Assembly (NCBI GenBank): GCA_024998815.1
Contig: JACEUQ010000003.1
Coordinates: 633,900 to 697,899 of the forward strand
Direction: 5' to 3'
Length of the DNA: 64,000 nucleotides
From: Opitutus sp.
GTDB lineage: Bacteria > Verrucomicrobiota > Verrucomicrobiia > Opitutales > Opitutaceae
In this document: positions 18,585-27,402 of the stretch, piece after piece
How the letters are laid out: each line of letters opens with the position of its first letter
Position numbering within the stretch: position 1 is the stretch's first letter
Program-made: the position numbers and the translations under genes
The notes under the pieces: model-generated
Database searches by the model: none
What the model was told of the DNA's origin: nothing
The model's input: the letters and a program-made list of their open reading frames with translations, nothing else

Positions 18585-18697
18585 GGCAACACGGCCCCAG
18601 CAGAAATCATCAAAGCGCTGCGCCTCACCGCACTAAAGACGATAACCCCGTCTCGATTTGGGAAACTCTCCGCGTTGTTCATGGGTCCATCCTTTTT

Positions 18698-19147
18698 ATG
18701 AAAACCCCTATTGTCATCTTGCTGCTTTGCGCGGGCCTGCTGGCTGCAACTGGGTGCCAGAACTTTGAGTACCGCGTGAAGCAAAAAGCCGCCTTGGTCG
18801 CCACGCTCGATGGCGCCACGCAAGCGCGGTTAAAGGCGGGCGAGATCCGCCTCGGCGACAGCGAGGACCTGGTTTACCTGGCACGCGGAAAACCCGACGA
18901 AAAAAAGCTGACCACCACGGCCAGCGGCGAAACCACCACGTGGGTTTATAACCGCTATTGGCAGGAGTACCGGGGGGAAACCGCCGGCGGGTTTCAGCCC
19001 CGAGTGCGCCGCGACCCGACCACCGGCGCGACCACCACCTATATGGAGCCGGTTTATCGGCCGGTTTACACCGATCGATCCCAAGCAGTCCTGCGGGTGA
19101 CGTTCACTGAGGGAAAAGTCTCCGCGATCGAGCGCCCCCAGTCTTGA
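18698..19147 (+). CDS. Small secreted lipoprotein, function unknown
   Basis: 149 residues from the ATG at 18698. A type II signal peptide ends in a lipobox, LLAATGC, so the mature protein is probably lipid-anchored. The body contains ARLKAGEIRLGDSEDLVYLA and GKPDEKKL, resembling the start of SmpA/BamE-like outer-membrane lipoproteins, which begin with a short helix and a GMT-type turn; this is only a weak resemblance. A longer frame from 18581 exists, but it lacks a leader. No operon partner is apparent. Confidence 0.75.
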   Translation: MKTPIVILLLCAGLLAATGCQNFEYRVKQKAALVATLDGATQARLKAGEIRLGDSEDLVYLARGKPDEKKLTTTASGETTTWVYNRYWQEYRGETAGGFQPRVRRDPTTGATTTYMEPVYRPVYTDRSQAVLRVTFTEGKVSAIERPQS

Positions 19148-19275
19148 GCGGAGCGCGAAGGGCGAACGGGCGCGTTTTACTCTATTGAATCAAGGTGGCT
19201 AAATTACTGCGGAGGGATGCCTGGGTGCAGGCCATGCCCCCTGAGGGACGACCTCCGTGTCGTCCGTGATCGGGA

Positions 19276-19350
19276 AGTAGCGCAGACTTCCAGTCTGCTC
19301 CGCGTCAGCCCGGGGCAAGGGCTCAAAGCAGACTGGAAGTCTGCGCTACT
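19276..19350. repeat. Perfect 24-bp inverted repeat within a longer compound repeat
   Basis: AGTAGCGCAGACTTCCAGTC... at 19276-19299 is perfectly complementary to 19327-19350, with a 27-bp loop. Each arm has its own inner palindrome (AGACTTCCAGTCT). Flanking bases 19220-19275 and 19360-19410 hold further loosely mirrored sequence (GTGATCGGGA and TCCCTCGATCAC). It lies between the lipoprotein and the membrane-glycosyltransferase 3' end, so it could be a bidirectional terminator. Confidence 0.85.
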
Positions 19351-19462
19351 TTTAGGGGTGTTCGAGCCAGCCCACACGGAGGTGGGCCCTCCCTCGATCA
19401 CGGCCATGCAGTTACCCACTCAAACCGGTTCCGTGCGGCTAATTTTGAAAGGGACAGGCGAT

Positions 19463-21175
19463 TTATTTGCCCATTTCCGAGGGCAGCGTGTAAACGAGGA
19501 AGCCCGCGTTCTCGTAGCGCAACTGGGCCGACGGCGGGACGTCACCGCGCCGACTGGGGGAGAGTAACAGGTAGGACGGCTTAAAATCGCGGATGAGCCG
19601 GTGCAGGGAATCAGGGGCAACCCCGCGTACGCTGACCGTGGGGTGATGGTGCCACCACGTCGCTTCGGTGCCGCCGTCGAGCGGGTCACTGAAGGCGATC
19701 AGCACGCCGGGCGGTTGGGTTTTGAGGTAGGCGGCGGCGGCGCGCATCTGCTGGTAGTCGCGCAGGTGTTCGCGGTCGTAGGCGTAGTATTTGGCAGGGG
19801 AGCCGGTCAGTGCGATTTGCACGGCCCAGAAGGCGAGGCAGGCGAGTGCGGTAACGGCCAACAGGGTTCGGGTGGCGGTCCGGTGGCGGAGACGAGTGAG
19901 GAGTTGCGCGCCGCCGAGGGTGGCGAGAATCAGCACAAAGGGCAGGATGAGAACAAGGAAGCGGTACTTGAACTCGGGCCAGCCCAGGCAGGGCGCGGCG
20001 ATGGCCAAAACCACGGCGAGCAGACTCAGGAGCGAGCGGCGTTGTGCGGCCGGTGTACGCCACAGGGTGAAGCCAAAAAAGGCGGCCAGGCCGAGGCCGA
20101 AGACGCCTGTTTCCAGTCCAAGATGCAGCAGAAAGTGTCCGCTGCTGGCGAGGGCGAGGCTCAGGTAGGGGCCCACGTGCTGCCAGCCGAGTGCGCCCAC
20201 GGCGTAATGGATGCCGGACGGATCGTCCTGGATCGTCACGAGACCGAGTTTACCGGGCAGATAAAAGGTCGAAGTGGAATGGAGCAGGGTTCCGAAGTGG
20301 GTGTAGTTCCAGGCCAAGAGGGGCGCAAGGAGCAGGGCTGTTGTTACGAGGTAACCGGTGAGCAGGCGCAGGCGAGAGCGCGTGCCGGGGTGGGGGTTGA
20401 GGGCGAGGCCAAAGAGGCCGGCGGGCACCAACAACATGCCGGCGCCGTGGACTTGCCAGGCGAGCGTTGCGCCGAAGCCGGCGAGCAGGGCGCGCTGCCA
20501 ATCGGGGCGGTCGTTGGCGAGGATCGCCAGCGCCACGGCGAGGGCCCCGGCTGCGACTGCAATGTAGGGGCTGCCGTTGGCGGAAAAATCCACCAGCATC
20601 GGGTGTAACGCGAGCACCAGACCGACCACGGTGATGCGCGCGTTGACGGAGGAGGCCTGGGGCTGGGCCGACGCGGTGCCGATGACGGGTGCCTGTGGGT
20701 TTTGGAGGAGCGAACGGGCCAGCGCCATGCCGAGCGCGATGACCGCCAAACCGCACAGAAGCCCGAGGATTTTGAGGGCGGTAAATTCATCGAGCCCGAC
20801 CGGTAGCGAGGCGAGCAGGCCGGCCAGCCATGACCACGCGGGCGGGTGCTGGCTGACGGGGGAACTTAACGTGAGGTACGGCGTAGGATCGAAAAAATCG
20901 AACTTGCCGGGGTAATCGAGGCGGCCGGTTTCGCTCCACTGGCGGGCGACTAGGGCGTACAGGTTAACATCGCCAAAAAGCCGGTCGTTCCAGGCGAAGG
21001 CAATGAGGCGAGTGAGCAAGCCGAGGCCGAGGATGGGCCAGAGCCAGGAACGGGCGCGGGGCGCGGCGGGCGGCACTTGCCGCGTCGTTCCGCTGGGATC
21101 GTTCGCGGCCGAATCGTGAGCCGACGCGCTCTCAATCTCCGCTGTCGATCGACTGGGTTCGGGTGAGGGCATCAA
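19463..21175 (-). CDS. Polytopic membrane glycosyltransferase-like protein (GT-C/PMT type)
   Basis: 570 residues with about ten to twelve hydrophobic helices. The first helix is followed by an acidic loop, FGDVNLYALVARQWSETG, as in GT39/ArnT-like GT-C enzymes, where the Asp of this loop is catalytic. The loop SSPVSQHPPAWSWLAGLLA is also GT-C-like. A C-terminal soluble part (LIAFSDPLDGGTEATWWHHH) is less typical. It starts 6 bp after the aminotransferase stop, so the two genes are an operon. It probably transfers a sugar from a lipid-linked donor at the membrane; the acceptor is unknown. Confidence 0.65.
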   Translation of the reverse strand: MMPSPEPSRSTAEIESASAHDSAANDPSGTTRQVPPAAPRARSWLWPILGLGLLTRLIAFAWNDRLFGDVNLYALVARQWSETGRLDYPGKFDFFDPTPYLTLSSPVSQHPPAWSWLAGLLASLPVGLDEFTALKILGLLCGLAVIALGMALARSLLQNPQAPVIGTASAQPQASSVNARITVVGLVLALHPMLVDFSANGSPYIAVAAGALAVALAILANDRPDWQRALLAGFGATLAWQVHGAGMLLVPAGLFGLALNPHPGTRSRLRLLTGYLVTTALLLAPLLAWNYTHFGTLLHSTSTFYLPGKLGLVTIQDDPSGIHYAVGALGWQHVGPYLSLALASSGHFLLHLGLETGVFGLGLAAFFGFTLWRTPAAQRRSLLSLLAVVLAIAAPCLGWPEFKYRFLVLILPFVLILATLGGAQLLTRLRHRTATRTLLAVTALACLAFWAVQIALTGSPAKYYAYDREHLRDYQQMRAAAAYLKTQPPGVLIAFSDPLDGGTEATWWHHHPTVSVRGVAPDSLHRLIRDFKPSYLLLSPSRRGDVPPSAQLRYENAGFLVYTLPSEMGK

Positions 21176-21181
21176 ACGAGG

Positions 21182-22465
21182 TCAGGCGCGGGAATTAAGG
21201 CCGGCGGCGAGCGTGGCGAGGGCGCGGTCAAGGCGTTGCAGGGCATCGTCGATGTCGGCATCGGTCATCGCTGCACTGATAAACCAGTTGTGGTGCGGGT
21301 GAATAAACACCCCTTCCGCCACCGCCGCTGCACACAGGTTTTGCGTGCGCAGAAACGACGGGTCGTCGGCCACCCGCACGTAGGGCATCGCCGGCGGACC
21401 GCTCGCCGCCAGCGGGATTCCGTGTTTGGCCCCAAGCGCCAAAAAGCCGTCCACAAAACGTCGACCGGTGGCGGCGAGTTTTTCGGGGATTTTGTCGCGC
21501 TCGATGATCGCCAGAGTGGACAACGCCGCCGCCATGGGCGCGGGGTCGTTCCAGTAGCTGCCGGTTAAAAACACGCGGCTGGCGGCGGCTTGGTGAACTG
21601 CACGCCCGACGCAGGCCGAAAGCGGGTGGCCGTTGGCGAGGGCTTTGCAGTAAACGGCCAGGTCGGGCGTGTAGCCGTAAACCGTATGCGAGCCGTCGCT
21701 GGACAGGCGGAAGCCGCAGCGCACGTCGTCCAAGATGAGCAGCGCACCGTTCTCGCGGCAGAGGCGGTTGGCGGCGGCCACGAATTCCGGCGTGGGCAAC
21801 TGGGAGTCCGCGTAGGCCGGGTGGTGGAAGGGCGTGAGCATCAGGCCGGCGACTGCGCCTCGGTGGCGGGCGAAGAGTGCTTCGAGCGCGGCGACGTCGT
21901 TGAAGGCAAATTCGTGGATGTGCGTGCGGTCCTCGGGAAGGAGGCCGCCGTGGCCGGGGGTGCACCAGGCTTGGGTGCCGTGGTAGGCGCCGGCAATTTT
22001 GAGGATTTTGGGGCGGCCGGTGACTTCGCGTGCGACCATGATCGACCAGGTGGTGAGGTCGGCGCCGTTTTTTCCAAACACGGCCCAGTCTGCGAAATCG
22101 ATGCGGGCGGTCAGGGCTTCGGCCAACTCGACGAGCAGTGAAGTCGGGTGGTTAAAGGCGGCGCCAAGTCGGCGGGCGGCATCGGCTGCGGCCTCAACTT
22201 CGGGGTGGTGGTAGCCGAGCACGATCGGGCCGTAGCCGCCCATGAAGTCGATAAACGTGTTGCCGTCGACATCGCGGTAGCGGCAGCCAAAGCCCTCGGC
22301 GGCAAAATACGGCACCGCACCCGGCACCGTGGCTGCCGGTGTAGTGTGGCCGTAAATACCGCCGGGAATCACGGCGGCGGCGCGGCGGAAAAGGGCGTGG
22401 GATTGGGTGAAGTTCAAAGGACGCTGGGAGCTACTGACTACGGATTGGTTGCACACGAAACACAC
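21182..22465 (-). CDS. Class III aminotransferase, HemL-like
   Basis: Up to 427 residues; PLP-dependent fold type I. The start region LFRRAAAVIPGGIYG is like glutamate-1-semialdehyde aminomutase, but the substrate loop reads KNGADLTTWSIMVAR rather than the HemL SGTEA signature, so it is probably a different transaminase or aminomutase. LLILDDVRCGFR carries the cofactor Asp, and YCKALANGHPLSACVGR carries the Schiff-base Lys. The first 16 or so residues from the ATG at 22465 are encoded by intergenic-type repeat sequence, so the true start may be a TTG near 22417. It is followed 6 bp later by the membrane glycosyltransferase. Confidence 0.78.
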   Translation of the reverse strand: MCFVCNQSVVSSSQRPLNFTQSHALFRRAAAVIPGGIYGHTTPAATVPGAVPYFAAEGFGCRYRDVDGNTFIDFMGGYGPIVLGYHHPEVEAAADAARRLGAAFNHPTSLLVELAEALTARIDFADWAVFGKNGADLTTWSIMVAREVTGRPKILKIAGAYHGTQAWCTPGHGGLLPEDRTHIHEFAFNDVAALEALFARHRGAVAGLMLTPFHHPAYADSQLPTPEFVAAANRLCRENGALLILDDVRCGFRLSSDGSHTVYGYTPDLAVYCKALANGHPLSACVGRAVHQAAASRVFLTGSYWNDPAPMAAALSTLAIIERDKIPEKLAATGRRFVDGFLALGAKHGIPLAASGPPAMPYVRVADDPSFLRTQNLCAAAVAEGVFIHPHHNWFISAAMTDADIDDALQRLDRALATLAAGLNSRA

Positions 22466-22535
22466 TAAAAAACACGAAAAACGGATGGGGGACTCGGAGT
22501 TTTTTAACCGCTAATAGGCGCTAATAGGCGCTAAT
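22452..22535. repeat. Short word repeats (CACGAAACACAC and GCGCTAATAG)
   Basis: 22452-22483 has repeated CACGAAA/AACACGA words, and 22509-22535 has three CGCTAATAG words in tandem. No inverted partner is obvious. They lie between the SCP2-like gene and the aminotransferase. Confidence 0.6.
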
Positions 22536-22565
22536 GGTTCGGATCTACTCACTACTCGCTACCCG

Positions 22566-23333
22566 CTACTGTTTTTTGAGCAGCTTGCCGACTTTGAGCA
22601 TGAGGATTCCTAGGTTTTCGGCTAGAGGGAGATGTCCTTCGATGCGGAGGGTGCCGAGGCCGAGCGCGGCGGGGGCGTCGAGGCGGTGGTCCAATTCGGC
22701 GAGGACGGTGGCGATGTTGGCGAAGGTGATACGGGCGGTGACGGGCGTGGCGGGTTCACCGGTGCCGACGGTGAGCGTGGCGAGGTCGATCCAGAGCGTG
22801 GCGGGCAAGGCGGGACAGGTGAAGATGACCGTGCCGCAGGAAAGGTGGGCGTGGTCGGCAGGGTGGAGCCGGAGCCAGGTAATAGAGGCGCGGATACCGA
22901 CGAGAAGGCTGCCCCAGGCGTGGAGGGCAAGGTGAGTTTCGGTGCAAGTGGTGAGGAGTGCTTCGAGTCGTGCGCCGGCAGCGGAGAAACGGCGGACTTG
23001 CGGGAGTTGGCTCCATCCGGCGAGGGGCAAGGTGAGCGCGGGGCGGTGAGCGACGGTGCGGAGGAATTGTCCGGCCGACGGAAACCAGAGGCGGAGGTCG
23101 CCTGGTCGAGCCGCTTCCGTCGAGGTAGTTATGGTGCCGTTGGCCAGGAAAACGATACGCAGGGACTCCGGAATGCCGCGCACGGAAAGGGTGACTGCAA
23201 ATTCACGCGAGCCACCGGCGGCATGACGCAACGTTTCATCGTGCGCCGCGAGCATTCCCAGAGCAGGGAGGGCGGCGTGAAGATGAAGGGTTGCGAGGAG
23301 GAGCGGTGAAGGGGGCATGCGCCCGGAGGCCAT
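22566..23333 (-). CDS. SCP2-like domain protein, function unknown
   Basis: About 255 residues from the ATG at 23333; a second candidate is at 23318. Longer starts would run into the PEP-CTERM gene. The C-terminal stretch ITFANIATVLAELDHRLDAP followed by GTLRIEGHLPLAENLGILML resembles the end of sterol-carrier-protein-2 folds (hydrophobic-ligand binding). The N-terminal half has another possible SCP2 unit around SLRIVFLANGTITTS and LRLWFPSAGQFLR. The match is by pattern only. It reads in the same direction as the PEP-CTERM gene 40 bp upstream. Confidence 0.55.
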   Translation of the reverse strand: MASGRMPPSPLLLATLHLHAALPALGMLAAHDETLRHAAGGSREFAVTLSVRGIPESLRIVFLANGTITTSTEAARPGDLRLWFPSAGQFLRTVAHRPALTLPLAGWSQLPQVRRFSAAGARLEALLTTCTETHLALHAWGSLLVGIRASITWLRLHPADHAHLSCGTVIFTCPALPATLWIDLATLTVGTGEPATPVTARITFANIATVLAELDHRLDAPAALGLGTLRIEGHLPLAENLGILMLKVGKLLKKQ

Positions 23334-23373
23334 GCGGTGAAAAGACAGACCGCAGGCGGCGGCGCCACCTTTT

Positions 23374-24342
23374 TCAGGAGCGCCCGAAAGGATGTTTCGG
23401 ACGGGAGGGGCGGCGCATAAGGGCGAAGCCCAGACCCAGTGCACCGAAGATTTGCGCGGCGGCGGCGGGTTCGGGGACAGGTTGGGCGGTCAAGACCAGC
23501 GATGTCACTGTTTGATAAATAAAGGCTTTGTCGTGCGCCTCCAACGCTCCGGTGCCGGCATTGTCTAAGCCGAAGATGTTGACGAATTCCCCTTCGAGTT
23601 CGAAGGAGGTGCCGGTGCTAAATCCGTAGGTGGACGCGTCGCCGTCGTCGCCCTCAAGTCCACGGTTCTTGTAGAAGGTGAGACTGAACTCGGTGATGGG
23701 ATCGCCTGATGCACGCAGGCCCGAATGGAGTTCGTCGATGGGGTTGAAGCCGTTGTTGAGATGGGCGACAAAAAGACCGTAGGCGAAGTGGCCGCCTTGA
23801 ACGCCTTCGGCGCGAAGTCCGTAGCTGTTCATCGTCACAGTGAAGGATTCATTTACGCTGGACGGGTCAAAGGAGAACACGCCTTGGCCGATTTCGTTAA
23901 GCGACCAAGAGCCAGTCGCGCCGGTAATGGTGAACAGGGGGTTGATTGGGGCGGCTTGTTCGTAGGGAGTGTTGGGCGCGGTGATGGTGACAACACCGGA
24001 GGGAGTGCCTCCAAGGGTGTGCGTATAGGTCGCGCCGATCGGCCGTTCGACAAGCATCTCGGCAAGTGTGGTCCAGCTTTGGCGACGTTTGAAGATGTTG
24101 TCGTATTCGGGGTTTTTCGAGATGGGCTCGGCTGGGTCTCCATTGACGGCAACGGTGAGGCTGGTGACGTCCGGCAGGTCGTCGAGTTCGTCAAATGCAT
24201 CAAAGCTGCGCACGACGAGCGTTGAGTCTTCGACTTGGTAGTTATACTGCTCGAGGCTTGAAAAGACGCCCCCGGCAACAGCGCTTAAAGGAGCAACAAG
24301 GAAAGAAACGCTAATGAAGGAAAGTATTTTTGCGCTAAACAT
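23374..24342 (-). CDS. PEP-CTERM sorting-domain secreted protein
   Basis: 322 residues. A signal peptide (ISVSFLVAPLSAVAGG) precedes a beta-rich body, and the C-terminus has the exosortase sorting signal: PVPEP, then the hydrophobic segment AAAAQIFGALGLGFALM, then a basic tail (RRPSRPK). PEP-CTERM proteins are processed by EpsH/exosortase and sent to the cell surface or matrix. No exosortase gene is in the window, so it must be elsewhere. The body has no recognised domain. Confidence 0.88.
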   Translation of the reverse strand: MFSAKILSFISVSFLVAPLSAVAGGVFSSLEQYNYQVEDSTLVVRSFDAFDELDDLPDVTSLTVAVNGDPAEPISKNPEYDNIFKRRQSWTTLAEMLVERPIGATYTHTLGGTPSGVVTITAPNTPYEQAAPINPLFTITGATGSWSLNEIGQGVFSFDPSSVNESFTVTMNSYGLRAEGVQGGHFAYGLFVAHLNNGFNPIDELHSGLRASGDPITEFSLTFYKNRGLEGDDGDASTYGFSTGTSFELEGEFVNIFGLDNAGTGALEAHDKAFIYQTVTSLVLTAQPVPEPAAAAQIFGALGLGFALMRRPSRPKHPFGRS

Positions 24343-24381
24343 TAGCGCCAGAAAAAAGTGGCTCGAAGATTCGTCAATAAA

Positions 24382-25533
24382 TTAGATCTCGGGCTTGCGG
24401 TCGTGGATCCAGCGCACGATCTGCTCGGGGTGGCCGGGGGGGCGGGCGGCGCGAAGCCGGGCGCGGAGTTGCGCGAGGGTTTCGGGGTGGGCGTGCAGAT
24501 CGAGAATTTCTCGGGCGATCGCGCGGGGGCTGCCGCCGAAGCGGGCGCAGCCGTGTTCGCGGCAGTATTGCACCGTGATTAACTCCTGCGGCATGACTCC
24601 GCCGATACCGTTATGGATGAGCGGCGTGCCGAGCAGAATCGCTTCGCTGGTCGCGCCGGTGCCGGGGCGCGCCACAAGCACCGAGGCGAGGCGCAGGAGC
24701 GCGGGGATTTTCTCGGTGTGGTCGAGCGCACGGACAGTGAGTGCCGGGTTGGCGGCGGCAAACGACTCGATTTCGCGGCGTATCGTTTGGTTGCGCGAAC
24801 ACAGGGCGACGACCTGGAGTTTTTGCCCGCTGGCCGCGAGGGCGCGCAGTATGGGAAGGTGGTTGTTAGCGCCAGCCAGCCCGCTGCTCAGGACCACCGT
24901 GAAGACACCGCGATCGAGGCCTAACTTGGCGGCCTTGGCGTTGGCGGCGGCTTCGAGTTCGGCCTCGGTCGCGTAGAAGGGCGAGCGCAGAAGGAAGCCG
25001 CCGAACAGGACGCGGTGTTCGGGCGTGCCGACGGCGCGGGAGGCGGCGCAAACCTCGGGTGTGGCGCCAATGAAACCGTCGGCACGGGGGTTGGCCCAGT
25101 GGCGGCTGAAGCCGTAGCCGCCGAACAGTTCGCCGCAATAGGTCAGGCAGCGTGGCGGGGCTTCTGGCAGGGCGAGGCGGGCGAGGTCGAAAAAACCGTG
25201 GTTGGTGTGGGCGTGGACGCTGATGATGCGGTCGGGGCGCCAGTCGCGGATGAGTTGGCTAAAGGTGTCGCGGCCCAGGATTTTTGTGCCGCGGCGGTGC
25301 ATGCCGGCGATCTCCAGGTAGTTGAAATACAGGTGGTGCAGGCGCGGGGCGTGGCGCTGGATCACGTTGTAAAGCTCGACGCCGAAACGGTACAGCCCGT
25401 GGGTGGTTTCCAGCACCGGGTGGATGCGCACCTCGACCTTGTCGCCGTACACCTGGGTGGCCCATTGGCGCAGGGAGTCCGCGCGCATGTTGTGGCCGGT
25501 GCCGGTTGAGGACGTGAGGATGAGCCAACGCAT
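24382..25533 (-). CDS. MGDG-synthase-like glycosyltransferase (GT28 fold)
   Basis: 383 residues, cytoplasmic side of the membrane by family. The N-terminus LTSSTGTGHNMRADSLRQWA is the MGDG_synth motif with the GTGH loop. The C-terminal Rossmann half has VVLSSGLAGANNHLPILRAL and the donor-binding segment VLVARPGTGATSEAILLGTP, as in MurG and diacylglycerol glucosyltransferases. It probably transfers a sugar from a UDP donor to a lipid. It is preceded by a word-repeat hairpin and followed by the PEP-CTERM gene with a 39-bp gap. Confidence 0.8.
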   Translation of the reverse strand: MRWLILTSSTGTGHNMRADSLRQWATQVYGDKVEVRIHPVLETTHGLYRFGVELYNVIQRHAPRLHHLYFNYLEIAGMHRRGTKILGRDTFSQLIRDWRPDRIISVHAHTNHGFFDLARLALPEAPPRCLTYCGELFGGYGFSRHWANPRADGFIGATPEVCAASRAVGTPEHRVLFGGFLLRSPFYATEAELEAAANAKAAKLGLDRGVFTVVLSSGLAGANNHLPILRALAASGQKLQVVALCSRNQTIRREIESFAAANPALTVRALDHTEKIPALLRLASVLVARPGTGATSEAILLGTPLIHNGIGGVMPQELITVQYCREHGCARFGGSPRAIAREILDLHAHPETLAQLRARLRAARPPGHPEQIVRWIHDRKPEI

Positions 25534-25581
25534 GGGGATTGGGAGTAGCTGAACGTGGACGGGTGTCTGACTGATGCGGAG

Positions 25582-25664
25582 TTTTAACGCTAAGATCGCA
25601 AAGAACGCTAAGGAGTCGGGCCTAGGATCGGTCCTTTGCGGTCTTGGCGAACTTAGCGTTAAAA
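25582..25664. repeat. Word-repeat inverted repeat (TTTTAACGCTAAGATCGC family)
   Basis: The left arm 25582-25614 and the right arm 25632-25664 are 33-bp inverted copies with about six mismatches and a 17-bp loop. They are built from CGCAAAGAACGCTAAG words. The hairpin lies between the glycosyltransferase 5' end and the phosphofructokinase 3' end. Confidence 0.8.
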
Positions 25665-25750
25665 TTCCGGTTCTGAATCCGATACTTCAAATGTTACAGC
25701 TTACTAGTTGAGAGCCAAAGACGAGAAAGCGGAGCGAGGACGGGTGGTCA

Positions 25751-25787
25751 GCAAAACGCCGGTTCCCGTGAGAGAACCGGCGTTTGC
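25751..25787 (-). terminator. Hairpin downstream of phosphofructokinase
   Basis: On the minus strand, GCAAACGCCGGTTC, a short loop and GAACCGGCGTTTTGC form a strong stem with one bulged base. It starts 49 bp after the phosphofructokinase stop. The 3' side contains a short T tract. This is a likely intrinsic terminator. Confidence 0.65.
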
Positions 25788-25835
25788 TAGGGTGTTTCCG
25801 AGTTTACCCGTTTACCCATTTTTCGGCTTGTTAGC

Positions 25836-27095
25836 TTAGAGCGCGTAGCCGCCGAGGCGTTTTTCGATGCGGTTTTTGTCGAGTTTGACGAAGGCGGGCA
25901 GGCCGTTGTCGTAGGGGACGACGGTCTCGCCTTGAATCAGCGGCAAGGCGTAACGCAGGAACTGTTGGTTCATGCTGATGCCGTCTTCGCTGATCCATTC
26001 GCGGGGGAGTTTCTTCACGCCGTTTGCGATGTCGGAGAGGGGGGCCAGGCCGGTCTCAACGGTGTAATGGTCGTGGTCGCCGCGCAGCAGGGTGATCATG
26101 ACGTCGGTCTCGCCGGCGATGGCGGCTTTGACGGCGGCTTGGCCGGCGAGGTAAGCCTCGTCGGTATCGGTCTTGGAGGCGGCGTGCACGGCGGCGCGCT
26201 GGGCCATGCCGAGCTTGACGGTGCGGGCTTTGATGCCGGGCAGGTTCTGCTCGACGAGGCCTTGCAGGTAGTCGGCGGCACCACCCAATTGGGCGTGGCC
26301 GAAGGAATCGGTAGCCTCGGCGGCGGACACGTAGTTGCCGTCAGCGTCGATCAGGCCTTCGCCGACGACGACCAAGCAGGACTTCTCGCGCTTGAGCACG
26401 CGCTGGACGTCGGCGATGAATTTCTCGGCGGCGAAGGCGACTTCGGGGAGGAGGATAATGTGGGGGGCGTCGTGCGGGCAGTCCTTGCGCTTGGCGAGGG
26501 CGGCACCGGCGGCGATCCAGCCGGCGTTGCGGCCCATGACTTCGACGATTTGCACGAGGTCGTGCTGGCCCATGGCCTCGTTGTCGCAAGCGATCTCGCG
26601 CACGGTGGTGGCGATGTACTTGATGACCGAGCCGTAGCCGGGGCAGTGGTCGATCGTGGGCAGGTCGTTGTCGATGGTCTTAGGGATACCGATAACGCGC
26701 AGGTTGTAGCCCTGTTCCTGGGCGAGCTTGGAGATCTTGTCGGCGGTGTCCTGGGAGTCGTTGCCGCCGGCGTAGAAGAAGAAGCGGATGTTGTGGGCTT
26801 TGAAGACCTCGAGCACGCGCTCGTAATCGGCCTGCTTCTTGAGCTTGTAACGGCAGGTGCCGAGGGCGGCGCCGGGGGTGAACTTGAGGCCGCGGATGGT
26901 CTGCTGGGACTCGGCGGCGAGGTCGATGAAGTCCTCTTGGAGGATGCCGAGAACGCCGTTGAGGGTGCCGTAAATCTCCTCGATTTCGGCGTGGTTGAGG
27001 GCCTCAGCGATGACGCCGGCCAAGCTGGCGTTGATGACGGCGGTGGGGCCGCCGGACTGGCCGACGAGGACATTACCTACAAGTTCTTCAGACAT
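25836..27095 (-). CDS. pfp: Pyrophosphate-dependent 6-phosphofructokinase
   Basis: 419 residues from the ATG at 27095; the frame extends further upstream, but VGNVLVGQSGGPTAVINAS is the normal family start. It phosphorylates fructose-6-phosphate in glycolysis. PPi rather than ATP use is inferred from YAGGNDSQDTA (Asp113 where ATP enzymes have Gly) and from PKTIDND (Lys139 where ATP enzymes have Gly). Both are established PPi signatures. The rest (MGRNAGWIAAG, PEVAF) is typical. A hairpin terminator follows. The 307 bp upstream (27096-27402) holds no gene. Confidence 0.9.
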   Translation of the reverse strand: MSEELVGNVLVGQSGGPTAVINASLAGVIAEALNHAEIEEIYGTLNGVLGILQEDFIDLAAESQQTIRGLKFTPGAALGTCRYKLKKQADYERVLEVFKAHNIRFFFYAGGNDSQDTADKISKLAQEQGYNLRVIGIPKTIDNDLPTIDHCPGYGSVIKYIATTVREIACDNEAMGQHDLVQIVEVMGRNAGWIAAGAALAKRKDCPHDAPHIILLPEVAFAAEKFIADVQRVLKREKSCLVVVGEGLIDADGNYVSAAEATDSFGHAQLGGAADYLQGLVEQNLPGIKARTVKLGMAQRAAVHAASKTDTDEAYLAGQAAVKAAIAGETDVMITLLRGDHDHYTVETGLAPLSDIANGVKKLPREWISEDGISMNQQFLRYALPLIQGETVVPYDNGLPAFVKLDKNRIEKRLGGYAL

Positions 27096-27402
27096 GGCGT
27101 ATGGTTGTTGGGTTAAAAAAAGAGGGAGGAGCGAACGTGAACGGGCAGCGTGTCGGGCGGCGGGCGACACTGGCAAACTCAAACTTTGCCCAGCTGCACG
27201 GGGCGCGAAGTTAAGTGCCGCGTGAAGCACCAGCGCGACCCCTACAAGCCGTCGAGTCAGCAGCCTCGCTGCCGGGGCATGCATTCTGCGGGCTCGGTAA
27301 AGCGACTAGGGGATTCCCCCTGTGGCGCGACCTGGGATGAACCCTAGGGTTTTTGTCTGGGGTGGGGCTTAAAAATCCTCGTAGTGTGTCGATATACCCC
27401 CT
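27096..27402. other. Non-coding region between divergent genes
   Basis: It separates pfp (minus) from the signal-peptidase-like gene (plus) and should contain both promoters. The palindrome AACCCTAGGGTT at 27340-27351 with following T residues is the only structure seen. No RNA gene is recognised. Confidence 0.4.

Noticed and set aside
25932-27116. 394-codon plus-strand frame opposite pfp
   Set aside because: It is an antisense reading of the conserved phosphofructokinase, low-complexity (Gly/Val/Leu/Asp), caused by high GC.
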